DNA of 64,000 bases from positions 1 to 64,000 of the forward strand of contig FAON01000004.1 in the NCBI GenBank assembly GCA_001485605.1, given 5' to 3'. Positions within the stretch are counted from its first letter, which is position 1, and every line of letters begins with the position of its first letter. This document shows, piece by piece, positions 33,453-41,436 of the stretch. A program made the translations under genes and the position numbers. The notes below the pieces were generated by a model. It was not told the DNA's origin and ran no database searches. It worked only from the letters and a program-made list of their open reading frames with translations. This stretch comes from Candidatus Kryptobacter tengchongensis. GTDB taxonomy: Bacteria; Bacteroidota; Ignavibacteria; Kryptoniales; Kryptoniaceae.

Positions 33453-33580
33453 AGAGGCTATGTCTTAATTAGCTAAAAATGGCTATTTCGCTCTTTTGAC
33501 GGGCAAGTTATAGGTTAGCAAATCATATATTAATGTGTGAAGATTTTACTGATAATAAAAGAGGTTATGACACAGCCTCT
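33453..33580. mobile_element. Possible MITE relic with 16-bp imperfect terminal inverted repeats
   Basis: AGAGGCTATGTCTTAA (33453-33468) and TTATGACACAGCCTCT (33565-33580) match as inverted repeats at 14 of 16 positions, bounding a 128-bp AT-rich segment with no coding frame. Ends of the form GAGGCTGTGTC are common among insertion sequences. I see no convincing target-site duplication and no transposase, so this is tentative. Confidence 0.4.
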
Positions 33581-33625
33581 AAAGCATCCAGCTACTTTAT
33601 ACCTTAACAATTTGTTTTTTTCCTA

Positions 33626-33650
33626 TTTTTTGTTCAAATTGAACAAAAAA
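33626..33650. promoter_or_regulatory. Perfect 12-bp-arm palindrome, candidate operator
   Basis: TTTTTTGTTCAA and TTGAACAAAAAA are exact reverse complements around a single A. The site ends 12 bases before the ATG of the site-2 protease gene, where a bound protein would block transcription or translation of the six-gene operon. The core TTGTTCAAATTGAACAA is operator-like; I cannot name the regulator. Confidence 0.55.
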
Positions 33651-33662
33651 CCTGAACGATAG

Positions 33663-34622
33663 ATGAGCAGTCCTGAATATTATCAACCCTTCGGATATAA
33701 AGAATATAGACCAAACTATCTACTTCACATCTTCCTATTTGCTATAACATTTTTCACAGTAACAATAGCCGGGGTTCAATGGGTTTTAAAAGACCCATTT
33801 GAGTTAACCAATCTTCATTTTGGACTTCCATATTCTCTTTCAATTTTGTTTATAATTGCATCACACGAATTTGGTCATTACTTTGCTGCAAAAAAACATG
33901 GTGTGACAACAACCCTGCCTTATTTCATACCGTTTCCCCCAATTCCATTCGTTTTAAACTTCGGGACACTTGGGGCAGTTATAAGAATAAAATCACTTGT
34001 ACCAAATAGAAAAGCTCTTTTTGACATTGGAGTTGCTGGACCAATTGCTGGCTTCATAGCAACATTGATTGTGTTAATATACGGTTTTGAAAATCTTCCA
34101 GATATAGAATATCTTTATCAGATCCATCCAGAATATCGCTTTCTTCCCAAGTTACCTGAAGGTGATCTGACATTTGGCGATACACTCCTTTTCTTTTTAC
34201 TTAAAAAACTTTTTTCAATTTTAAATCCTGATGCTTTTATACCCCCAATGAACGAGATTTATCATTACCCCTATTTATGTGCTGGTTGGTTTGGATTGCT
34301 TGTTACTGCGATGAATTTAATACCTGTTGGACAGCTTGACGGCGGTCATATAATCTTTGCAATGTTTGGTGATAAACATAAATTTATAGCTCGTGGATTT
34401 TTCTTCAGTTTGATTTTCCTCGGTGTATTTGGGATATTTGAGCAAAATTTGGGCTGGCCTGGTTGGCTTGTATGGGCTTTCGTCCTTTATTTTATTGTTA
34501 AAATTGAACATCCACCTATAGGAACATTTGGTCTGCTTGACAAAAAACGCATGGTAATTGGATGGCTTGCAATCGCCATATTTATTCTATCAATTTCACC
34601 ATCACCGATAAAAATAAAATGA
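33663..34622 (+). CDS. Site-2 protease family (M50) intramembrane metalloprotease
   Basis: 319-residue polytopic membrane protein with about 6-7 helices. The zinc motif HEFGH (68-72) lies in the second helix and the third ligand region is NLIPVGQLDGGH near residue 220. The FIPFPPIPFVLNFGTLGAVIRIKS insert is typical of the EGY1/SREBP-like S2P branch without PDZ domain. Such proteases cleave membrane-bound regulators or leader peptides. It is the first gene of a six-gene operon encoding surface proteins; the stop overlaps the lipoprotein start (ATGA). Substrate unknown. Confidence 0.92.
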   Translation: MSSPEYYQPFGYKEYRPNYLLHIFLFAITFFTVTIAGVQWVLKDPFELTNLHFGLPYSLSILFIIASHEFGHYFAAKKHGVTTTLPYFIPFPPIPFVLNFGTLGAVIRIKSLVPNRKALFDIGVAGPIAGFIATLIVLIYGFENLPDIEYLYQIHPEYRFLPKLPEGDLTFGDTLLFFLLKKLFSILNPDAFIPPMNEIYHYPYLCAGWFGLLVTAMNLIPVGQLDGGHIIFAMFGDKHKFIARGFFFSLIFLGVFGIFEQNLGWPGWLVWAFVLYFIVKIEHPPIGTFGLLDKKRMVIGWLAIAIFILSISPSPIKIK

Positions 34623-35443
34623 GGAAAATGAAAAAAATCTTACTTGTTTTAATAACACTGCTGATCATATCGTGCGAGAAAAAAAGTTTAAACATCATTG
34701 ACATTAACTTCTCAAACCCACCGATTGTAAAGTCAGTAAAAATTGAACCTGATAAAATTAACCTTGATACTATATCAGCTGGCATAGAGATAACCCCGGA
34801 AGATACCCTTAAAATAAAACTCAAAACAACAGCCGTTATCTTTGATAAAGATGGTCAAGATGACATCGCCAAAACCATTTGTCAAGTGATAAACCCATAT
34901 AGAGGAATTACACTCACAAGGATAAATCTTGACAAAATAAATGATTCAACTTTTTACGGTGAACCTGAATTCAAAATCAAAAGAAAAGAATCAGGAAATT
35001 ACTATGTTAAAATTTTTTCCATTGATAAATCTAACTTTTCAAGCAACGAAGTTTATTTTAGCCTGAACCTCTACCGTGGGAATCGTCCTCCTGTTATATC
35101 CGATCTCATAGCACCCGATACAGTTTTCCTTCAGACACAAACCGTTCTAATAAAAATGACAATTAAAGCAACTGACCCAGATGGAGATAATGATATAAAA
35201 ACAGTCCAATTTAACTCTTACAAGCCAGACGGTTCACCTTCATCTGGCAATCCATTCAAAATGTATGATGATGGAAATTCAAGTGGAATAAGTGGAGATG
35301 ATAAAGCTGGCGATGGGATCTATTCTATTATAATTCAACTTCCACCAAATACTCAAAAAGGCAAATACAGATTTGAATTTCAAGCAATTGATAGAGCAGG
35401 CGCATCAAGCAATGTTATAACACATTTTATTGCGGTTTTATGA
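34619..35443 (+). CDS. Lipoprotein with Ig-like domains
   Basis: About 274 residues with a lipoprotein signal: KKILLVLITLLIISCEKK, the Cys being the lipidated residue. The rest is beta-rich; the C-terminal ~110 residues (PPVISDLIAPDTVFLQ to the end), with ATDPDGDNDI and GDDKAGDGIYS, look like a cadherin-like or Ig-like repeat with acidic calcium-binding-type residues. It should sit in the outer membrane. The ATG at 34619 overlaps the protease stop; a second ATG at 34628 is preceded by AGGAAA and may be used instead. Ends in a 4-base overlap with the next gene. No specific function recognised. Confidence 0.82.
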   Translation: MRKMKKILLVLITLLIISCEKKSLNIIDINFSNPPIVKSVKIEPDKINLDTISAGIEITPEDTLKIKLKTTAVIFDKDGQDDIAKTICQVINPYRGITLTRINLDKINDSTFYGEPEFKIKRKESGNYYVKIFSIDKSNFSSNEVYFSLNLYRGNRPPVISDLIAPDTVFLQTQTVLIKMTIKATDPDGDNDIKTVQFNSYKPDGSPSSGNPFKMYDDGNSSGISGDDKAGDGIYSIIIQLPPNTQKGKYRFEFQAIDRAGASSNVITHFIAVL

Positions 35444-36978
35444 GGGGAAAGTTATTAACATTAATTTTTATTTTTTCAAGTTTTTCATATTCCCAGATTA
35501 AAAATACCTATGAGCTGAATTCACCACAAAGTTTGTCATCCTCAGTGGGTTTATCAGATTTGCCGTCTGGGAATATAGTGACAAATATATGCATTTGTGG
35601 AGATACTGTCTGGATTGGAACAAGCAAAGGTTTAAGCAGGACTACCGACGGTGGGAAAACATGGAAAAATTATTTTAAAACTCCCGAATTTGGAGAAAGC
35701 AAAATCTCAGCAATCGCTTGTAGAGATGGGATTATCTGGGTTGCTCTTGCCAGAACTGTGAAAATAGATAATAACTATTTCCCTGAAGGACTTGGGTTAA
35801 TGTATTCAACCGATGGCGGTGAAACATGGACAAAAGTAAATCAACCAATTGATGATAAAAATGACACTGTTGAAATATACGGAATAAACCAAATAAAAAC
35901 TCTACCAGTTACAACCACGATCAATAACATAGTTTACGATATTGCTTTAACAAAAAACGCAGTGTTCATAGCATCATTTGCGGGGGGATTGAGAAAATCA
36001 ACCGATATGGGTAAAACTTGGCATCGTGTTGTTCTTCCACCCGACAACTTAAACCAAATTAACCCACAGGATACATTGAACTTTGAGCTAAATCCTGTTA
36101 AAAATTACAATCATCGTGTTTTCTCAGTTATCTCGGTTGAAGATTCAATCATTTGGGTCGGCACCGCTGATGGAATAAACAAATCAACAGATGGCGGAAT
36201 AAGCTGGATTAAATTCAATCATCAAAATCAATCTTCGCCTATATCTGGAAACTTTGTTGTGGCGCTTGGAAATCAAAAAATTAATATAGGTAATTCAGAA
36301 AAAAATATAATCTGGGGTGCAACGATAAACGCAAACGACCCAAATGAATATAAAGCCCTGAGCTTTTCCGAAGATGGTGGCAACACTTGGACTACAACAT
36401 TGACAGGCGAGTTTGTTCATAATATCGCTTTCAAGGATTCAATTGTTTATGCTGTAAGTGATAACGGGCTCTGGAAAACGAAAAACTTAGGAAAAACTTG
36501 GGAAAAAGCTGGAAAAATAGTTGACCCATCATCTCGCCATATTATTCAAACAAGCATCTTTTATTCAATCGGTGTTCAAAGAGATACAATCTGGGCAGGA
36601 AGTTCAGACGGGCTTGTTAAGTTTATTGATTCTGAAATTTTTGGAGAGAACTGGAAAATTTATAGAACATACGAGAAAGTCGCTGGACTTGGCAAAACTT
36701 ATGCATATCCAAATCCATTTTCCCCGTGGCTTGAGGTTACAAGAATTCATTATAGCGTTGAAAACATACAAAGCAAGGTGACAATTGAAGTTTTTGATTT
36801 TTCAATGAGAAAAATCAGAACAGTCATTTTAAATGCACCAAGGGATGGCATAAAAGAATACGATGAGATATGGGACGGGAAAGATGATAACGGAAACATT
36901 GTCCCCAATGGTGTTTATTTCTACAAAGTTAAAATAGACGATAAAGAAATTTATGGCAAGATACTTGTCATACAATAA
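35440..36978 (+). CDS. Secreted beta-propeller (Asp-box/BNR repeats) with T9SS-like C-terminal tail
   Basis: 512 residues with a signal peptide (about 1-18). At least six Asp-box motifs repeat along the chain (TTDGGKTW, STDGGETW, STDMGKTW, STDGGISW, SEDGGNTW, TKNLGKTW), as in sialidase-like and YCF48 propellers. The last ~90 residues begin YAYPNPFSP and end EIWDGKDDNGNIVPNGVYFYKVK, the FlgD-like or type IX sorting-domain pattern that directs proteins across the outer membrane. It is likely a cell-surface or released protein; enzyme activity cannot be inferred. The start overlaps the lipoprotein stop. Confidence 0.88.
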   Translation: MRGKLLTLIFIFSSFSYSQIKNTYELNSPQSLSSSVGLSDLPSGNIVTNICICGDTVWIGTSKGLSRTTDGGKTWKNYFKTPEFGESKISAIACRDGIIWVALARTVKIDNNYFPEGLGLMYSTDGGETWTKVNQPIDDKNDTVEIYGINQIKTLPVTTTINNIVYDIALTKNAVFIASFAGGLRKSTDMGKTWHRVVLPPDNLNQINPQDTLNFELNPVKNYNHRVFSVISVEDSIIWVGTADGINKSTDGGISWIKFNHQNQSSPISGNFVVALGNQKINIGNSEKNIIWGATINANDPNEYKALSFSEDGGNTWTTTLTGEFVHNIAFKDSIVYAVSDNGLWKTKNLGKTWEKAGKIVDPSSRHIIQTSIFYSIGVQRDTIWAGSSDGLVKFIDSEIFGENWKIYRTYEKVAGLGKTYAYPNPFSPWLEVTRIHYSVENIQSKVTIEVFDFSMRKIRTVILNAPRDGIKEYDEIWDGKDDNGNIVPNGVYFYKVKIDDKEIYGKILVIQ

Positions 36979-37915
36979 AAAAATTATCTTATTTTTACTG
37001 ACTTTATCGCTCGTTGTGAAGGTCACAGGTCAAAATCTTTCCGTTGCCTCATTTTCAAGGTTAGGTTTTACTTCAAGAGGCATAGGGCTCGGGAACGCAA
37101 TGACCTCTGTGACCCATGGCGAAATAACTGGTTATTATAATCCTGCAGTTTTACCATTCTCAAACATAAAGTCTGCTTCGCTTACAATTGGTATTTTATC
37201 GCTTGATAGAACGCTTGATTTTATTCACTACACACAATCTCTATACCCAACAGCTGGATTCTCAATTTTTATAATCAGAGCTGGCGTGAAAAACATTGAC
37301 TCCAGAGATGTGGATGGATATCATATTGAAAACCTTAGCACAAGGGAATACCTAATTGGTTTTTCATTTTCAAACAGAATTATAGAAAAGATATCCGTCG
37401 GTTTGTCATTGAAGTTTTATGTTAATAAACTATATCGGGATATATCATCACAAACCCTTGGAATTGATTTCGGCGTTTTGTTTAAGCTTAACGAGCATAT
37501 CACAAGTGGAATTTCAATTCACGATATAAACGCAAAATACAAATGGGATTCATCAGTAATTTATCAGGAAAAAGGACGAACCGTTGTTGAAAGTTTTCCA
37601 TTAACCGCAAGATTTGGGATAACCTATACTGTTCAAAATTCTTTCATGGCCTCAGTTGGATATAGTAGTATTGGCAAGGAGAAAATTATAAACATTGGCT
37701 CGGAAATATATCCGCTCTATTTCTTATCTGAACAATTCAAGCAAAGCGTGTGTGTAAGGGGTGGGATTCAATTTTTTAGTGATATAGATTTTTCGCTTGG
37801 ATTTGGATTAAACAGAAAAATAAGTAATTTTATAGTGTCTTTTGACTATGCATATAAGTTTGAAAAATATTCCCCATCAGGGATGCAATTGTTAACTATC
37901 GGACTAAAACGGTAA
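36953..37915 (+). CDS. PorV/PorQ-like outer-membrane beta-barrel protein
   Basis: 320 residues with a signal peptide (about 10-27). The region SFSRLGFTSRGIGLGNAMTSVTHGEITGYYNPAVL is the hallmark opening of the PorV/PorQ family (FadL-like barrels), in which a conserved Gly-rich turn and NPA motif recur. In T9SS, PorV binds sorting tails and shuttles cargo to the attachment complex; PorQ has a related role. The gene overlaps the end of the propeller gene by 26 bases and is followed 17 bases later by a second PorV-like gene. Probably part of cargo export for its neighbours. Confidence 0.8.
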   Translation: MARYLSYNKKIILFLLTLSLVVKVTGQNLSVASFSRLGFTSRGIGLGNAMTSVTHGEITGYYNPAVLPFSNIKSASLTIGILSLDRTLDFIHYTQSLYPTAGFSIFIIRAGVKNIDSRDVDGYHIENLSTREYLIGFSFSNRIIEKISVGLSLKFYVNKLYRDISSQTLGIDFGVLFKLNEHITSGISIHDINAKYKWDSSVIYQEKGRTVVESFPLTARFGITYTVQNSFMASVGYSSIGKEKIINIGSEIYPLYFLSEQFKQSVCVRGGIQFFSDIDFSLGFGLNRKISNFIVSFDYAYKFEKYSPSGMQLLTIGLKR

Positions 37916-37932
37916 AAAAATTTTTAGGTATC

Positions 37933-38841
37933 ATGGAGAGGGCTTTGAAGATATTTTTAACGCTTTTTGTCCTTTGTTTTCAAGTCTTGCTAAGTGGTGG
38001 AAAAACTGGCTTTAATTTTCTTTCCATTGGTGTTGATGCAAGGGTAGTTTCGCTTGCTGATGCCGGAGTTGCACTACCTCCTGAAATCGGGACGATTTAC
38101 TACAACCCAAGTGGGCTTGCTTTACACAAAAAAACTTCTCTTTTGCTAACATACAGGAATTGGCTTGTTGATGGTAGATTTATTTACACTTCTTTCTCGT
38201 TTCCATCAAGATTTTCAAATTTCGCTATTAGTTTAACCTCATTTAGCATCCCTGATATTGAAATAAGAACAAGACCAAGCGAAGCTCAAGGTAAATTTAC
38301 ATTTCGGGATTTATCCATTGCTTTTTCAGCTTCGCCAAACTGGAAATCAAGAATTAAAACAGGAATTACAGTCAAATACATTTTTGAGAAAATTTTTGTA
38401 GATGAGACACACCTTGTTGCTTTTGATTTTGGAGTTTTATACGCCTTTGCAATTTCACGGTTTAATTTTTACACAGGGGCATCTTTAAAAGACATAGGTT
38501 TTAAGGGGAAATATAGAAATTCAAGCGTTAATCTACCCTCAGCAATTTCAATTGGGGCTTCAGCATCATATTCGGTAGCACAAAGTGGCATTGAAATTTT
38601 ACTACTTGTAGAAGCAAAGCGTAAATTTTATGAATCAGTAAATCTAATTAGCACTGGTTTTGGATTTAAATTTTTATCCAGTTTTGTCTTAAATTTAGGT
38701 TATGTATCTGGTAGAAAGTTGGAAAATTTAAGATTTGGAGGAGGAATAGAACTTAACAAGATCCGACTTTACTATTCATTTTCATCACTTGAATATAACT
38801 TTCCAAATTCCCACACGATAACAATTAACTTTAACTTTTAA
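37933..38841 (+). CDS. Second PorV/PorQ-like outer-membrane beta-barrel protein
   Basis: 302 residues with a signal peptide (about 1-22). The N-terminus NFLSIGVDARVVSLADAGVALPPEIGTIYYNPSGLA is the PorV-type signature with the YYNPSGLA turn. Alternating aromatic strands continue to the C-terminal ITINFNF, typical of outer-membrane barrels. It differs clearly from the adjacent PorV-like protein, so it is not a recent duplicate. The start follows the previous stop by 17 bases, and the next gene begins directly after its stop codon. Confidence 0.82.
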   Translation: MERALKIFLTLFVLCFQVLLSGGKTGFNFLSIGVDARVVSLADAGVALPPEIGTIYYNPSGLALHKKTSLLLTYRNWLVDGRFIYTSFSFPSRFSNFAISLTSFSIPDIEIRTRPSEAQGKFTFRDLSIAFSASPNWKSRIKTGITVKYIFEKIFVDETHLVAFDFGVLYAFAISRFNFYTGASLKDIGFKGKYRNSSVNLPSAISIGASASYSVAQSGIEILLLVEAKRKFYESVNLISTGFGFKFLSSFVLNLGYVSGRKLENLRFGGGIELNKIRLYYSFSSLEYNFPNSHTITINFNF

Positions 38842-39975
38842 ATGAAAAGATCTAAAATTTTGATTATCTTCCTTGGAAATCCAGCACATGATTCAAGAAG
38901 TTTAAAGATATTTAAATCATTGTCTGATCTTGGATATACTGTAAGGATTATCTGCGCACATCAACCTGGGGAAAATTTTTTAAACCACCCTTGTATACTT
39001 TATGTTAAAATAAAAAGTTTTAAAAGGGCATTTTTTAGAATTTTAATGTTTTATATAAAGGCACTTCCACTCGTTTTGAAGGAAAAAACAGATATTGTAA
39101 TCGCATCGGATTTATTTTCATTGTCGTTGGCATGGCTTGCTTCTAAAAAAAATAATAAAGCTAAATTAGTATACGATTCCCGAGAGATTTACTCCGCACT
39201 TGCATCGCTTCACAGGCGTAAATTCAAGCAATGGTTGATTACAAAGTATGAGACATTTTTTGCTTTAAATTCTAACTTAATTTTAACTGTAAATGAATCA
39301 CTTAATAAATTTTTATCAGACAAATTCTATAATAAAAAAATTCATACTTTGCATAACTTCCCCCTGAAAAAAGATGAAACAAAATTGTTTGTTATACCAC
39401 AAAAATTTTTCAGCCCAGATAGTATCTTGTTGGTTTACTTTGGATTGTTTCATCCAGGGCGCGGGTTGAATCTTTATTTCACACTGATTGAAAAACTCCG
39501 CCATGAATTTGCCAACATAAAACTTTTGCTAATTGGAAAAGGAGAACTAAAATCGGAGATAGAAAACGAAATAAAAAAGAGAAATCTTCAAAATGAGGTT
39601 TTAATTTTTGGTCCTTATTCCCCCGAACAATATATTTTGATGCCAAGCGTTAAAAAGATTATAGGTTTATGCGTAATTGAACCATTGGGGTTGAGCTACT
39701 TTTATTCATTGCCAAACAAGGTTTTTGAATACATACAACATCAAATACCTTTTATAGCAAGTGATTTCCCTGAAATAAGAAATATAGTGAGAAAATATAA
39801 CCTTGGAATTTTGGTCAATCCAACCAATTTTGAAGATGTTTTCTCTGCAACATTAGAATTAATTATCAATGATGATTTATATGAAAATCTGAAACAAAAC
39901 TGCAAAATAGCTTTAAATGAATTAAACTGGGAAAGTGAGATAGAGAAATTTCACGAAGTCATCAAATCACTATAA
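38842..39975 (+). CDS. Glycosyltransferase family 4 protein
   Basis: 377-residue GT-B enzyme. The C-terminal nucleotide-sugar domain contains LLVYFGLFHPGRGL, LLIGKGELKSEI and the ExnnE-like segment around LSYFYSLPNKVFEYIQHQIPFIASDFPEIR. No membrane helix or signal peptide, so it acts on the cytosolic face. The family makes polysaccharides, lipid-linked sugars or protein glycans. It is directly after the PorV-like gene (stop immediately followed by ATG) and ends convergent with, and overlapping by 6 bases, a small minus-strand gene. Sugar donor unknown. Confidence 0.88.
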   Translation: MKRSKILIIFLGNPAHDSRSLKIFKSLSDLGYTVRIICAHQPGENFLNHPCILYVKIKSFKRAFFRILMFYIKALPLVLKEKTDIVIASDLFSLSLAWLASKKNNKAKLVYDSREIYSALASLHRRKFKQWLITKYETFFALNSNLILTVNESLNKFLSDKFYNKKIHTLHNFPLKKDETKLFVIPQKFFSPDSILLVYFGLFHPGRGLNLYFTLIEKLRHEFANIKLLLIGKGELKSEIENEIKKRNLQNEVLIFGPYSPEQYILMPSVKKIIGLCVIEPLGLSYFYSLPNKVFEYIQHQIPFIASDFPEIRNIVRKYNLGILVNPTNFEDVFSATLELIINDDLYENLKQNCKIALNELNWESEIEKFHEVIKSL

Positions 39976-40146
39976 CGATTTCCTTTTTATTCCCCTTTTT
40001 TCTATAAATCTTCCCACGGCAAAAAGAAAAATGCCAACACCAGCAAATAGCATTTCTTTGCTCATGCTCCCCTGTAAACCTGCAATTAGCCCTATCATCG
40101 TCTCAGCGATACCGATTGCCTGAAGAAATTTACCCAGGGTTATCAT
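39970..40146 (-). CDS. Small conserved membrane-associated protein, 58 aa
   Basis: Short gene read from an ATG at 40146. The protein begins MITLGKFLQAIGIAETMIG and contains two hydrophobic helices separated by QGSMSKE, ending with the basic stretch RFIEKRGIKRKS. The start lies 2 bases after the lgt stop, in the same operon. Compact proteins of this shape near lgt are seen in other bacteria, but I cannot name this one. Its 3' end overlaps the convergent glycosyltransferase gene by 6 bases. Coding is supported by position and an intact N-terminal helix pattern; function unknown. Confidence 0.65.
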   Translation of the reverse strand: MITLGKFLQAIGIAETMIGLIAGLQGSMSKEMLFAGVGIFLFAVGRFIEKRGIKRKSL

Positions 40147-40148
40147 CT

Positions 40149-41021
40149 TTAGCTTTTAATGTTAGGTTTTAACTTTTTAAGCATAGCGACTCCAGCGATA
40201 AAAATAACAATTGAAATTAACTGGGCCTCTGAGAGACCAAAAATCAACGGTGGGTTAATGCGAATAAATTCAATGAAAAACCTTTCCATAGAAGAAAAAA
40301 TTAAATATATTCCAAAAAGTTCTCCCGAATACTTAATTCTTTTTCTATAAATCCATAAGAAAGTAAAAATCAAAACCATGATTAAAAACTCGTAGATAGG
40401 GGTTGGATGAAGTTTTATAAATGTGTCAAACTCAGTAATTACACCAAATTTATCCTCTCCAACGATTTTTGATGCTTTCTCCCAATAACCATATTTTTCC
40501 GCAAGTTCAGGAAATCTTTCAAAGTAATCCCGGAGTGCGTAGGTTGGTTTTAAAGTACCATTGGCATATATAGCGCCCCATGGTAATGATGTTGGAATGC
40601 CATAATCTCCATCGCCAGAAAGGTGGCATCCTATTCTACCAATTCCATATCCAAGAGCAAGCGCAGGTGCTACGGCATCAAGAACCTTTAAAATCGGAAG
40701 TTTCTTTCGTTTTGCGTAAACAAATAGGATAATAAATGCGAGAATAAATCCTCCATACCATGTTAAGCCGCCGGCAGAAAAAAGCATTTCAAGTGGGGAT
40801 GCTAAAAAATCTTTTAGATTCTCAATCAAATATAAAATTTTCGCCCCAACAATTCCAGACACAAGAGCTAGCACAACCATTTCATTAGCATAGTTTACAT
40901 TCAACTTCAATCTTTTGAATTCCCTACCAAGCAAATAATCCGCAACAAGAAAAGCAATCGCCATCATAAGCCCATAGCTATAAACGGGAATGGGTCCTAT
41001 TTGAAATAAGATAGGTCGCAT
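40149..41021 (-). CDS. lgt: Prolipoprotein diacylglyceryl transferase Lgt
   Basis: Inner-membrane enzyme of about 290 residues transferring diacylglycerol to the lipobox Cys of prolipoproteins. Seven membrane helices are visible. Signatures are YSYGLMMAIAFLVADYLLGREF, the catalytic-site loop GRIGCHLSGDGDYG, GGLTWYGGFILA with active-site His/Tyr region, and FIEFIRINPP near the C-terminus. The ATG at 41021, one base after the upstream stop (TAATATG), is preferred over the in-frame TTG at 41033. In an operon with hisS and ptsN-like genes. Confidence 0.95.
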   Translation of the reverse strand: MRPILFQIGPIPVYSYGLMMAIAFLVADYLLGREFKRLKLNVNYANEMVVLALVSGIVGAKILYLIENLKDFLASPLEMLFSAGGLTWYGGFILAFIILFVYAKRKKLPILKVLDAVAPALALGYGIGRIGCHLSGDGDYGIPTSLPWGAIYANGTLKPTYALRDYFERFPELAEKYGYWEKASKIVGEDKFGVITEFDTFIKLHPTPIYEFLIMVLIFTFLWIYRKRIKYSGELFGIYLIFSSMERFFIEFIRINPPLIFGLSEAQLISIVIFIAGVAMLKKLKPNIKS

Positions 41022-41022
41022 A

Positions 41023-41436
41023 TTAACGCTCAATTATGTTTAACTTAACAAACTTATTTTTCCTCGGCTCGTTTTCCACAGAAATATTATCTCCAGAAAT
41101 TAAAATTGAAAAAATGTTTTTTAGATTCTCCTTTTTAACTATCGTTAATGTATAAACGCCATCTGTGTAATTGTAAAAGTTATATTCAAATCTTGCTGGT
41201 CCAGGACGAGATACAGGCGAACTTGGTGGTTTAAAGCCTTGAATTTTAAAAGTTATTTTTTTATCCCCAACGCTTACTCTGACATCTAACTCATAATTAA
41301 ATGCAAGGAAATGTTGTGTTGTTTCAAATAAAAATTTCAAGAACTTCTGTTTTTTTAACTCATCATATTCTTTTGAAATGTGAAGAATAAAATCGTATTT
41401 TAGCTCTGGCTCAATTCTTGGCAGTTTTCTCGGCAT
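41023..41436 (-). CDS. Hypothetical protein, 137 aa
   Basis: I do not recognise this protein. It has no signal peptide or membrane segment; secondary structure looks mixed, with beta-rich C-terminal half (GVYTLTIVKKENL, NKFVKLNIIER) and a Pro-rich loop near residue 75 (FKPPSSPVSRPGPAR). Its start overlaps the 3' end of hisS by 26 bases and its stop is one base before the lgt ATG, so it is translated within the hisS-lgt operon. Maintained between two essential genes, it is likely real. Function unknown. Confidence 0.7.
   Translation of the reverse strand: MPRKLPRIEPELKYDFILHISKEYDELKKQKFLKFLFETTQHFLAFNYELDVRVSVGDKKITFKIQGFKPPSSPVSRPGPARFEYNFYNYTDGVYTLTIVKKENLKNIFSILISGDNISVENEPRKNKFVKLNIIER

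Larger units (their letters stand above)
33251..33662. other. 412-bp divergent intergenic region
   Basis: No coding sequence is supported. It contains an orphan terminator-like hairpin at 33281-33310, a possible relic of a small inverted-repeat element at 33453-33580, and a perfect palindrome at 33626-33650 just before the site-2 protease gene. These are listed separately. Promoters for both flanking genes should lie here, but I cannot pick out a convincing -35/-10 pair. Confidence 0.6.
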
